A program made the position numbers and the translations under genes. The notes below the pieces were generated by a model. It saw only the letters and a program-made list of their open reading frames with translations. It made no database searches and was not told the DNA's origin. Of a DNA stretch of 64,000 bases, positions 1-10,884 are shown piece by piece. Each line of letters begins with the position of its first letter. The first letter of the stretch is position 1. The stretch is taken from the NCBI GenBank assembly GCA_037833965.1, contig AP031353.1, positions 29,266,501-29,330,500 of the forward strand, given 5' to 3'. The stretch comes from Marchantia polymorpha subsp. ruderalis (Eukaryota; Streptophyta; Marchantiopsida; Marchantiales; Marchantiaceae).

Positions 1-1202
1 TGTAATGTTTGAAGTTTTTACTAGCACTTTTGTGTAGGAAATTTAGAAACTTGAAAGAAAAGAAGAAGAAGAAACTGATTAGATATAATTTGAATGAACT
101 TCACTTAGTTTGAGTAATCTTGTTGGTTTGATAAGTAAAAAAGACACTAACATAGAATTCAAACATATCTTCTAAATGATTTGAATAAATATCTAATATT
201 CCTAGTTTTTTATCACAATATTTATCGATTTATGAGGTTATGTAAATGAGCAAACAGTCATTCACTCCAACAACAAAATACAAGTAGAGAGAGAGAATCA
301 ACAAAGCGTAGTACGTGATACATCAGTTAGGCTTTCGTACACAGATTCAATTGGGTTTTCTTTAACCCAGAGATTTTTTCTCAGTTAACCCAATTGAACC
401 CAGGTTTTCTGAAATCATTTTTTTTTCAATTTTGAACTTTAACTTGCTAATAGAAAAGAAATTTTATATAAGGAATGTTTTTACATGGATTAGATAATCA
501 TATCTAGACAAGCCTTAAAGATAATGACACTATAGTTTATTTCCTTCAACTTGTTGAATTCTTTCAAATGTTTTTTTTTATCATTCAATGATAAAAAAAC
601 AAACAAAAGATGAAATTTTGAATAACAAAATAAAGATGTTTTAATAATTCAGTTTAACTGTCTTGATGAATTTTTTTCTTGCTCTCTTTTCTTTTTATGA
701 TTTACACATATAACTGTGATCTCTTTTTCACTATCATTTTCAGTGTAAATTTTTTAAAATTACATATTTTGCAATTATATGATTTTTTAAATAAAAATCA
801 CATAAAAATCCGTTACAATAACGTGTTAAAACGATTTTGACAAAATAATGATTAAGAAAATAATAATATTACAAAACGCACGGAATGCAGAGTGATTATT
901 TACTTCCATGAAAAAAGTTGGGTGGAGTTGTCAAAGCACAAGCATGAGACTCTGGATTAAATTGCACGTGTGGTTATGACCGGAAAAACCCTGTCGATAT
1001 TTTTTGATTGAGTCTGTTGCGCGAAATCCATCATTGGCAAGTATTTGGTTATGCCAATGATGCCATGTTGGGAGTTTAGTTAAAACCGGACTAAGTTTTA
1101 CTCTGGTCGGAAGCAGATCCGGCTTTGACTGAACAGCCCTTCGTCTATGGACTACCAATTGTTGTGCAAATTATTTTCACCAGAATTTATCCTCTCAAAG
1201 TT
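1..1202. other. AT-rich intergenic DNA, no gene seen
   Basis: No frame here resembles a protein family. The stretch is strongly AT-rich with many homopolymer A and T runs, and becomes more balanced in base composition after about 900, approaching the inverted-repeat element that starts at 1203. No splice-supported exon, tRNA or rRNA signature was seen. Confidence 0.6.
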
Positions 1203-1570
1203 GAAGAAATTACTTGATGGGACCCCGGGAAACTCAAAATACTCAACAGGTTTCAATTTACCCGACGGACCCATCAACGTCCTGCAGCCCCAACGTCACT
1301 GTGCTATTTGGGGTTATTTCGAGTAGAAAGATTAAGTCACGGTTCAGACTCAATGGTGCCCGTCGTTTTCTTAGACAATGGCTGGAATGAGTTTCCAAAA
1401 TACTCTGGCCCGAAAGTGGTTCACACTCACCACTCTATAGAGCAAGTCAGTAGGTTATAAGAACATGGTTGAGGGTGGAAGTCGAATGTGGTCCCATAGG
1501 GTAAATTGAAACCTGTTGGGTACATTCAAGAGAGTTAGTTTCCAAGGGTCCATCAATTAATTTTTTCTTC
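1203..1570 (-). mobile_element. Mutator-like MITE, copy A (older, inverted)
   Basis: The two ends are inverted repeats of about 65 bp. The left end begins GAAGAAATTACTTGATGG, and the reverse complement of the right end begins GAAGAAAAAATTAATTGATGG. Both continue into a shared stretch containing AACAGGTTTCAATTTACCC. The interior, read on the minus strand, matches the interior of the element at 6370-6787, for example around CTTATAACCTA and the CGGGC(C/T)A(G/A)A(G/A)TA segment. The two are therefore copies of one family in opposite orientation. It has no coding capacity. The flanks give only a poor 9-bp duplication (about 6 of 9 matches), which suggests an older insertion. The superfamily is inferred from copy B. 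Confidence 0.7.
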
Positions 1571-3948
1571 AAAATTTGTATGATTATCATATTTTTAGAT
1601 TCTAGTTTTTTAAAAAATCAATAATTTATGTATAAAATATTTTTCATAACAAAAGATCAAAATTTTTCTAGCATGACTTAATATAAAGTTCTATTTACAT
1701 TATATGATTATATTTTAATTTATAGTTTTTATTCTATAGCAGAATGATTTACAATATTAAGATCTCAGATTCACAACATTTCACTTCAAAATATCAATAG
1801 TTTGTGTTAAAATCTATGAAGTTCTCCATCCATATTTTTATTTCAACTTAAAAGCTACCTTAGATTTTTATCTAATTTCAGGATAGGTTAACCAAATTTA
1901 GTTAGATTATCACTAGATATTAGAGATGAAAGAAGTTATTTTTATTATGTAGTGAAATTTCTCTATGATAACGTTTATGAATTCTTAGTACATCTTGAGG
2001 TTTCAGTGAAGTTATCCCGCAAAGTTGCATCACTTATGTAAGGTGCTGGCAGTGTGTCATCTCGTATTGACTATTTGTGTGAATGAGTTTTGATTTTTTT
2101 TCATGACAAGTGTTTACAGAACAAGATTGTTCATTCGGTAAATTTGACTTATGTGTCATTTTTCTGATAGGGTTGTGTGTGGTCTCTTAGTTACTGTGTG
2201 TGAGTTTTGACTTTTCTCGTGACAATTGTTCTAAGAGTAATTTAGGTTATTGCGTAGTACGAGGCGAAGTTGATGATGGAGTTTGAACTTATGTAGCTAA
2301 TATTGTTCCAAGTGCTATAGATGTCTCGCGTCGTAACTAATGTAAGGATTCCTGTGGATGTGAATGATTGATGAATATATTGGAGTTGATTGAAGTTTGA
2401 GTTTGTAATGGTTCGACAGAAAATTGAATTTTTTAATTGGTTGAGTTCAAAACTTTCTAGTTTTTAATTTTCACTATCGTCGGTTCAAATGTTGTAGGAA
2501 GAGGAGAAGATTGGTCTTTTCAGATCGGTCGATTTCAAAAGAATATTCTTTTCAGTTCGCATTGATCATCGATTTGACAATCTTTGTAGGAGTACCTGAG
2601 TACAAGAAGTATGTGTAGGCAACCCAATCAATCCTAAACCAGTTGGGACGGGAGGGACGTGCGCTTATTGTGATTTGACCATATATTTTCAACTCTCCAA
2701 ACATTCAAATTCTAACCTCGGAGAGTATTGGCTTTAAAATCACTCATTATAAAGACTTTCACAAAACCATCCAATAAAATAGAAGATATGAAAATTAAAA
2801 ACATTTTCAGTTTCAGATTTTCAAAGATTTTGTTCTGGCTACTCTCCACCGTTGATACTTCATCGATTTATCAACTTCAAATAGTTACATCCAAAAGTAC
2901 TTATTTGAGTTTTTATCTTTCAAATATGACGTTGAATAAAACATCAATATGAATAACATTATGTGCGCTATCGGGTTTTTTTATGCGTCTATACTATAAC
3001 ATTAATTTTGGTGTAGAAACTGCTCTAAGATAGTATGAGATTCTGACTTTAAATAAAGGATTTGTGAATTCGTGTGAGTTTGTTTTTCTTGTCGTCCATC
3101 TATATTTGAACGCATTGCAACTAGTTATTTTCATAAAAATAACGATTGTAGTTTATTCAATAGTTAATTCTTTCTCACTTTCATAAAATGTCTTAATGTA
3201 ATATAAAGATCTCTTACGATGTTTATCTAATCATATATTTCATCACAAGGCAATATGTCCAGGATATATTTTAACTCATCATTCTAATTGCTATCAAATT
3301 TTTTTCGAAAATAATTTATTGCTTTCGTTTGAGAAGAAGTTTATATGTGGAAGTTATGGATATTTCCATACCTTCCGACAGGCATTTTTAGGCTGTTATA
3401 TCCTTGTCCCATGTTACCTGTTTAAAATCATTCCCCTAGTGCTTAATTCCCATCTTTTTGCTATTTACTTAGCATTCATTCACTTTCTTTTTACAATACA
3501 GGAATAACCTACCTTGGATTTGACAATAACGAGACAATAACGACATTGATGATGAGCCGCTTCTACTATGAAACAGATCCAGCACGTTTAGTGTTTTCGA
3601 GGCGAATGAGGACAGGAAGAGTTTGTGAAACTAAATCACATGGAATAGCTTTCCATCGTTTCTACTTGTGCTACCATACAAGAAGTCAGCTGCCGAGCCA
3701 CATCATGGTCACGCTCTTACACACTGAAACACGGAAAATAACTTCCTATACTGAGAAGAAATACAGCGTCTGAGATGATAAAGTATGTGTTTAGAAGCTG
3801 TGGATACAGCACTTAACTCTACATCATTCTAGTCATGATCAAATTCTGATGAATATTTGCAGACCCACTTTCCTCAAATTCAAGCTACCAATTTCAGATC
3901 GTCCCCACTCAAAACAGTCCGTACGACGTCACGTACGTAGCACATACC
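1571..3948. other. AT-rich intergenic DNA, no gene seen
   Basis: Short open frames (for example around 2728-2952 and 3319-3507) show no recognisable domain and have low-complexity composition. A weak partial duplication of a segment with the pattern GTGTGAGTTTTGACTTTT...GTGACAA is visible near 2080-2230. Nothing else can be supported. Confidence 0.55.
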
Positions 3949-4306
3949 CAAGCATGGTTGTATTAGGAGATCGTATATACTATCGTCTAAATTAACTAAA
4001 TTGTTTGGTGATATCGCACCTAAATTGAAATGCGTGTGATTTGGCGACTACATGTTGCAACCAATGAAAAAGGGACACCTATGCAGAATTGATAGATTTT
4101 TATTATTTTTTCTAAATTAATTTATTTTTTAGAAAATAAAATTTTAAGAGACTAAATTAAATTTCTATAGATTAAATTGGTCTAAATTACTAATTTAGTA
4201 GACTAAATTAATCTAAATTAACATTCTTGTAAAGACTAAGTTAATTTTTTCAAGAGACTAAACTAACCATATTTAGTAAATTTAGACGAGTGATTCTATC
4301 CATCTG
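3949..4306 (+). mobile_element. hAT-type MITE, copy 1 (degenerate)
   Basis: It begins CAAGCATGGTTGTATTAGG and ends with a sequence whose reverse complement begins CAGATGGATAGAATC, a diverged form of the termini of the element at 4464. Its first 150 bases align with that element in the same orientation, and the interior is built of repeated ACTAAATTA / CTAAATT motifs. The flanking 8-mers do not match, so the copy is older or rearranged. It is non-coding and non-autonomous. It lies about 515 bp from copy 2 in direct orientation. Confidence 0.65.
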
Positions 4307-4463
4307 TGAGGATAGAGTCAAAGCTCTATAGTTGTACTTTTCCACTCTCGCATGGGTTCCTTCGGACTAGCTGTATGGATTTTTATGTCGTACAGAAATG
4401 GTTCGACATTTTTTGCTCGATTGTTTCGTCGCGAAGGTGATGATGGCTTCGATGTAGTATATA

Positions 4464-4904
4464 CAGGCATGGTTGTATTAGGCGACCGTATATACGGTCG
4501 CCTAAATTACCTAAACTTGATGGTGATTAGGCGACTAAATTAAGGGAGTTACGATTTGGCGTGTTCATGTTATAAGCAATGGAGAGTGGACACGTACGTA
4601 GAATTGATGGATTTAAAAAAAATGAAAATTATACATTAATGTAATTTTTTTAGAAAAAAAAATTGAAAAATTTTACTCTGAAAAAAATTTTTAGTAAACT
4701 AAATTAGCCTAAATTAAATTTTTAGAAATTAAATTGATCTAAATTACCTTTTTAGTGTACTAAATTAGCCTAAATGAACTTTGTAAGGAGACTAAATTCG
4801 CCTAAATTAATGTTTTTGAATAGTAGACTAAAGTAAATTTTTGGAGGAGACTAAATTATACGTATTTAGGTCATTTAGGCGGGAGACTATTATATCCATG
4901 CCTG
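4464..4904 (+). mobile_element. hAT-type MITE, copy 2, with perfect 8-bp target duplication
   Basis: A 441-bp element begins CAGGCATGGTTGTATTAGGC. Its other end, reverse-complemented, begins CAGGCATGGATATAATAGTC. The flanks 4456-4463 and 4905-4912 are both AGTATATA, an exact 8-bp target-site duplication. CAGG...CCTG termini with 8-bp duplications are characteristic of the hAT superfamily. Its interior is non-coding and repeats CTAAATTA motifs derived from the sub-terminal region, which in hAT elements are typical places for transposase binding. A perfect 22-bp palindrome lies at 4481-4502. The exact duplication implies a fairly recent insertion. The source transposase is not in this window. 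Confidence 0.88.
4481..4502. repeat. Perfect 22-bp palindrome inside hAT-type MITE
   Basis: Each half reads GGCGACCGTAT inward from its end, so the whole is its own reverse complement. It sits 17 bp inside the left terminus of the element. The older copy has a decayed version near 3966-3987. It may be a sub-terminal transposase-binding site. That role is inference. Confidence 0.8.
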
Positions 4905-4912
4905 AGTATATA

Positions 4913-6360
4913 TAATTGTAGGATCTTGAACATGCCTGACGTAGTTAAGTGGACTCGAGTTGTGTTGTATGGAGCCTGCAGAAATGAAGTTTGCTAGCAT
5001 CAGAGAGCTCTAAAAATACTTCACATACAAATGTGGAGTCAACATCATATATTTTACCCATCGAATATAAAAACCTGAATACTATGAAAGTTTAATTTAT
5101 AATGCTTTGAAATACTATATGCCGCACCATATTGAAGTTAGACTCTTTGAATGAAAAATAAATTAGTAAAATCTATTAAGTAAAGCAGGCGAACTTAAAG
5201 GAAATTTCGAGACGCCATCGATGAGCAACGTTAGAAACATGTGCTGAATCTTCAGCTCGCGTTGCGTGGCTTTCAGGTCCGACAACTTTTAGATCTGACA
5301 GCTTTTTGGATGGGACAAAGATTTTCATGATTTTGTTCCATGACCTCATGCGAGGACGCCTAGTACCACTTTTCGCTGACATGTACAATTTATAAATCCT
5401 GTTGGTGATGCATTGGTTTGCAAGACTAGAGATTTTGTTCTAAGTAATGTGGCAATTCCTTCAAGTCATAATAAAATATATATTTTAGTATCTTTTGGAT
5501 CAGGTCTACTCTTTTAAAGTAGACGGAGCCAAAATCCAATCTAAGATTGATTATCTTGCACTAGCACGTTGAGAATGATGTAAATATTAAATTATTTGCA
5601 CCATATGTAAAGAGCTCAAAGACATATGATGAGGCTCACTGCTTTGTACTTGATTTTATTGTTCACATTTTCATATGTATCAAGCGCTTAAGTTCGGTAT
5701 TAAGAAGCCCTTCGACAATACGAACCATAACCTGATTCTAAATCTCTTGAAGCAACACGTTGCGGACCAACGTGTGGAAGAGGAATTTGCAAGCAAATTT
5801 TAATCCTTTCTCTTTGGATGTATTTCTTTATCATTCACATACGATCTTATGCTATCATTCTTTCAATGAATTTTCTCTATATATGCTCTTTCTAGCCTTT
5901 GCTTTTGGTTTGCTTTTGATTTGCCTTGAAGTGATGTTACCTATATGTTCTCAAAGGAAAATCAATTAATTTTTGTAATTTTGTGTTAATGAGATGTGAA
6001 TTTGTCATGTAGATAAAAATGGTACAGAGTAAGAACTCACATTTCAAATAAGACTCTTGAATCATTCTTCAAACGGTCTAAAATGATTATAGACTCAAAA
6101 AATGTCAAACATGCTTATCTGAGTTTTTTTCATGTTTAATAGAACGATGTTTTTATTCATCGTTCTTTGATCTGGAGGATGACTTTATTCATACTCCATA
6201 TCAAAATTTGTGTAGCATATAAGCTTGAATGTGTATACTAATTTGGTAGAATTTACATGCATCATTTTCAAAGATGTGATGCAAGGTTGATGTGTAGCTA
6301 TAGATGTTGTTGTTCTTATTCATGTTGGTTAGTGTTTTCCATTTTTTTATACTTTTACCA
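4913..6360. other. AT-rich intergenic DNA between two MITEs
   Basis: Only short frames without family resemblance are present. No RNA gene or splice-supported exon was seen. Confidence 0.55.
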
Positions 6361-6369
6361 GTAAAATAT

Positions 6370-6787
6370 GAGATAATTATTTGATGGAACCCATGGAAAA
6401 CTCAAATTACTTGATAGTATCTAAAAGGTTTCTTTTTACCCGATGAGAGCATACAAGACGTACATGCAACTCACTCAACTCATGTATCAATAAAATTCTT
6501 ATAACCTAACAATTTGTGATATAATGTGGAGAGTGTATGCCACTATCGGGCTAAAATACTCTCTCTCGTGAGAGTCATTTCATAACGTATATCAGAAAAC
6601 AACGTGCACTATGATGCTGAAGTAGTCCCGATAAAATCTTGCCATAACTGCATCCAAAAAAACATGGAGAGATTCCTCCCGAAATTACCCTAGATCGTAT
6701 TGGAACATTGCTAACGGTGGTTGCAGGACTGTCGAGGGGTTCCATGGGTTAAAATAAACCTGTTGGATACCATCAAGTAATTTCCTC
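6370..6787 (+). mobile_element. Mutator-like MITE, copy B, with perfect 9-bp target duplication
   Basis: A 418-bp element begins GAGATAATTATTTGATGG and ends with a sequence whose reverse complement begins GAGGAAATTACTTGATGG. The flanks 6361-6369 and 6788-6796 are both GTAAAATAT, an exact 9-bp target-site duplication. Long inverted termini beginning with G and 9-bp duplications are the hallmark of Mutator-like (MULE) elements. It is non-coding. Its interior matches, in reverse orientation, the element at 1203-1570, which defines a small local family. The left arm holds about 35 bp that are absent from the right arm. Confidence 0.87.
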
Positions 6788-6796
6788 GTAAAATAT

Positions 6797-9746
6797 TGAC
6801 AAATGGAATCAGCCGGCATTTTAGTTCATTTTGACGCTAATTTATTTTATCTTTTTGTGAGTCTTTGTCGTTTTTTCAAAAAAATGAAATGCCGAATGAA
6901 AAGATTTTGACTTTTTGACTTATAGTTTATGTTTCATGTTGATAAATTTTAAAGATTGACCAGATTGATATCATAAACTACGAAAAAAAATTCCTCCACT
7001 CTGAATTTTCTTTAGATTGAACTCCCTCACACTCTTCAAGCCTGCTGAAACTAGTGTTTTTATCTTGTGATTGCCCTACAGTCTAAAATACAGATGATTA
7101 TATTTGTTTCAATTGTGACCATACAATTTTCAAAGCATGTTTTGATGTTTGCAATTTTATATAATGAAATTACAAAAAAATATATTCCATGACAAGCATC
7201 AAATTAAATAATCTGAATACCAAAATCAGCAACATCATCCCAAAAGTTATAATTTTTTATTTGCAAGTGTATGAAGGCAATGAGAAAGAGTTAATGAAAA
7301 GACAATTGATCAACGATATCACTTCTGTCTATCTCTATCTTATATATGAAAGAAGCTTCAAGATGTGAAACTCAATGTCCTTCCATGGTCCAAATCTGCT
7401 TTATGAGACTCACAGCGCTTGTACTCTTGCTCCAAAAATAAATAGTTAACTACATCCGTATACATATGAATGTTTTGCCTTGCAGTTTTGCCGCTAATCA
7501 CTTGCCGCAAGTACCACATTGTCATTTGATCTCGCTGACGCAAATCGAGTCACTTGTCCAAAACTTGTCAAATTACTCTCAAGCTCTAGTAGCACTTGTT
7601 GTCTGGATGTATAGTGACAAACTTTCTCAATGAAATCAACACAAAAAATACATGATATACCTCAATGAATTTACGCCGTCCACGGATCCGAAGTCTCCAT
7701 TTTTTCATATAAAGCCCATCTTGAGTCATATAAAGCTTTTGTTAAACTCTTTATACAGCAGTTTTTAACTTAATAACATTAATCATAATTTTAAGCACTA
7801 GATTTAACGAAAATGTGAGTCAGTTTCTAACAAAAAATTGTATTCTTGAACCTAGTATTCACCATTTTTTATTTCACTTAAGTATTTGTGAAAGAGAAAC
7901 ATAGTAAGCGCATTTTAAAAATATGAAGTAAATTAACTTTTAGTGGAAGGAATGTATTTGTAAAGCTTTAAGTTAGAATCTCTTTATGTTTAGGATTAGA
8001 TTAATGATGTAAAAAGTTTAAACTAAATATCAACATAGTTCAAAGGTTACTACTTATTTACAATAGAAATTAAGTAGAGTCAAGTATCCATTTAGGAACT
8101 TAAGATAATGTAGGGGCAAAATGGCTATAAACAATGAGAGGAAACATCATACCTTACAAGGAAGGAAACAAACAAAAACAGGTGTCTAGGTTACATAGCA
8201 TTGTGATGAAAAGTATGTCATATAGATAGCATAGATGTTGCACGGTACAGTGATAAAAGAAAAGTAGCGATTCCAAGCTATCAGTGACATGAATCTACAT
8301 AGTACACAATGTCAAAATAGTGACAAGCTTGTACCCAAGGATGCCTCGTGAAGATGGCATGTGAGATCATGCCATCGTTAAGCTACTTCGCGATCTGCTT
8401 TGCTTCCAGGAGAATCCAGTGAACTGTCCTGATTTAATACTTAATAATTATTACCTATTATTATTTTTAAATAAATTAAAAACAAAAAATTAAAATGAAG
8501 TTCAAGGTGGTAAAGGAGGGACTCTCCTAGATATGACTAGAGATGCGGAGGCAAGAAACAAGGCACGATCAAACCCCGTTCACTAGCTACAAGTCGACCA
8601 GATGCCATTGTGCAGGACCACTACCTACCTAACGCCACTAAGTTCTACGGCCCCCATGTAATTGTCCACATGGTGCAAATCACACAAGAGATATTGTTCT
8701 AAACAGCCTGTACTGGAGGATTGTTTGGAATCTGCTCTCGGGTCTGCATCGTTTTGCCGGAGGCCTTCTTCCATCCGCTACAAAATTCTTGTTCATGCGG
8801 AGTGTATGTCTATGATCTGATCTGATGGAGAGTCGTCAACCCGGCTGCTTATTGTCTTATGAATCTGTTACATGCCTAGTGTGAAGGAGAGGTGAGCCCT
8901 CGGGAATGGACGGACGATCTATCAGTATGCGTCATTGACTAACTGCTTGCGAGACAGGAGGCAAAAGCCGATCGATTGCAGTGTGTACGGCGCTTGCTCT
9001 CCTCCCTTCTGTCTTGTTCATCTCTGTAGCAAGTGGTGCACTGTCAATATTGGCGATTGCTTATATCGGAAGTAAGTTGGCAGGATTGACGTGAATTGGC
9101 CCTTCGGACGTTGTATGACAACTGTACAGCAATGTCAGCGTGTGGTATTCTCCTCTAAGGGATGGACTTCGTGAATAGAGAAGAGAACAGAGAAGGAGGC
9201 GAGCTTGTTCGTGTTGCGTGATTGTTGCTGTTTCAGGAGAATGGCCGTCGTCTAGTCCAACCTGAGAGTGATAACATCTTAACAAGGAGGCGACACTGTC
9301 GGGCCGAAACTAAAAAACTTCAGCACGAAACGAAAGCCCGTGGAGATCACACAAGTAACTATTGTGATTCTTCATTCCTTTGGTTTTTGCTTAAGTCTCA
9401 TTTTGATGCAGCAGAGCGACCGTGACACTTCAAGGTTTGGGATGCTTTCTTACTATAGGATTATCCGAAATAAATTCGTGAAATAAGATAATAATCAATC
9501 AAGTCCAGATTTTGAAAGTTAAAGCTTGTAGAGATATTTTCCAAGATTAAGGACTGGCTTAGATCTACTGAAGTGTCAAATAAATGACTTGAAAATAGCT
9601 TTTGAATGGACCCTCGTTGGCAAATCAGATATTCTCTTTGAGTGAGTGCAACTTGGACTCTGATTTTCATCTTGAAATTATGGACCAGATCCTCGGCTTA
9701 GTTGGAACAGCTCGACCGGATTGTCGGCTTTCTGCCCAGCATAAAA
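6797..9746. other. Intergenic DNA upstream of the SDR gene
   Basis: The sequence is AT-rich up to about 8490, then of more balanced composition toward the dehydrogenase gene, which would fit its promoter and leader lying in the last kilobase. Short frames at 9061-9670 on both strands show no family resemblance. No clear TATA box or transcription start can be fixed. Confidence 0.5.
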
Positions 9747-10884
9747 ATGGCTACGATCACCAAGGCCATTCCTGCTGCCCTCAGGTTGTTTCTCGCCCCA
9801 AAAATGAATAATCTGCTAATTAGGGTGCATGCTAGTTGTGGTCCACAATAAAAAGGTTTCGACTCAACTGCGTAAGATCGATGATCATGTGGACAATATA
9901 TGTGTTTCGTTGAGAATGTCATTGCAGACGAGTTGTAATTAAGCCACCTCTGCAACTGCATCGCATGCTTGAGGCGTAAGTTTTCTGTTTTGATATATGG
10001 GCATGCTTCCTCCTGCTCTGTATTAGGATCACATGCCTTTGGCAACTCCTCTGATAGAACGATTGTGCGCGGTATGCAGGTTACAGGGTAAAGTGGCTGT
10101 GATCACGGGAGGAGCAAGCGGAATTGGTCAAGAGACAGTGAAGACGTTTGTGGCACACGGTGCAAAAGTGATAATTGCCGACATTCAGGACGCTGCAGGA
10201 GAGAAGTTGGCACGCGAGCTCGGCGGACCTGACACAGCCCGCTTCATCCATTGCGATGTGAGCCGAGAGGAACACGTTGCAGCGGCTGTGGATCTCAGCG
10301 TCAGTGCCTATGGAGGCCTCAATGTTATGTTTAACAATGCTGCAGTAACTGGGCCCGTCGGACCGCTCGACCAAATTCCCATGGCAGATTTTGATCGTGC
10401 CTACGGCATTCTCTTGAAAGGGGCATTCATGGGAGTGAAACACGCCGCCAGAGTTATGAAGCCGATGCAATCGGGCAGCATCATTACCACAGCGAGCGTG
10501 TCTGCACATATCGGAAGCGGCCCCATGGCTTACACGACATTCAAGCATGCATTGTTGGGAATGACTCGCTCTGCAGCTTTCGAGCTAAGGGATTCCAATA
10601 TCAGAATTAACACCATTTCTCCTGGTATGATCTGGACACCGATGTGGAACCAGCTATCTCAGGCAGCACTCAATAAAGTCCAGACCTTGTCATTTTTCCC
10701 GGCTATGAAGACTAGTGTCTCACACCAAATGGCAGGCCCTGACTGTATAGCGAACGCAGCTCTGTTTCTAGCCAGCGACGATTCTTCTTTCGTCAGTGGC
10801 GAAGACTTGGTGGTGGATGGAAGTCATATGTTGCATCCTGAGGATATAATTACAAGGCTGCTGAAGTCTGCTAAAGTCCGATGA
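9747..10884 (+). CDS. Short-chain dehydrogenase/reductase (ABA2 / secoisolariciresinol dehydrogenase-like)
   Basis: Two coding exons, 9747-9784 and 10080-10884, give 280 residues. The split codon (AG|G, Arg13) joins a tiny first exon (MATITKAIPAAL) to LQGKVAVITGG. This is an intron position I recall in plant SDR110C genes. Motifs seen: NAD-binding TGGASGIG (22-29), D47 after the second strand (IIAD, suggesting NAD rather than NADP), NNAA (98-101), catalytic Ser152, Tyr164 and Lys168 (YTTFK), and a C-terminal GEDLVVDGS. The fold predicts an NAD-dependent oxidation of an alcohol. Relatives act on xanthoxin, lignans or terpenoid alcohols, so the substrate is open. The basic, alanine-rich N-terminus could be a weak organelle signal. 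The donor GTTGTT is non-consensus. A start at 10033 in an unspliced frame (283 residues) is the alternative. The 3' part is certain, the first exon likely. Confidence 0.88.
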
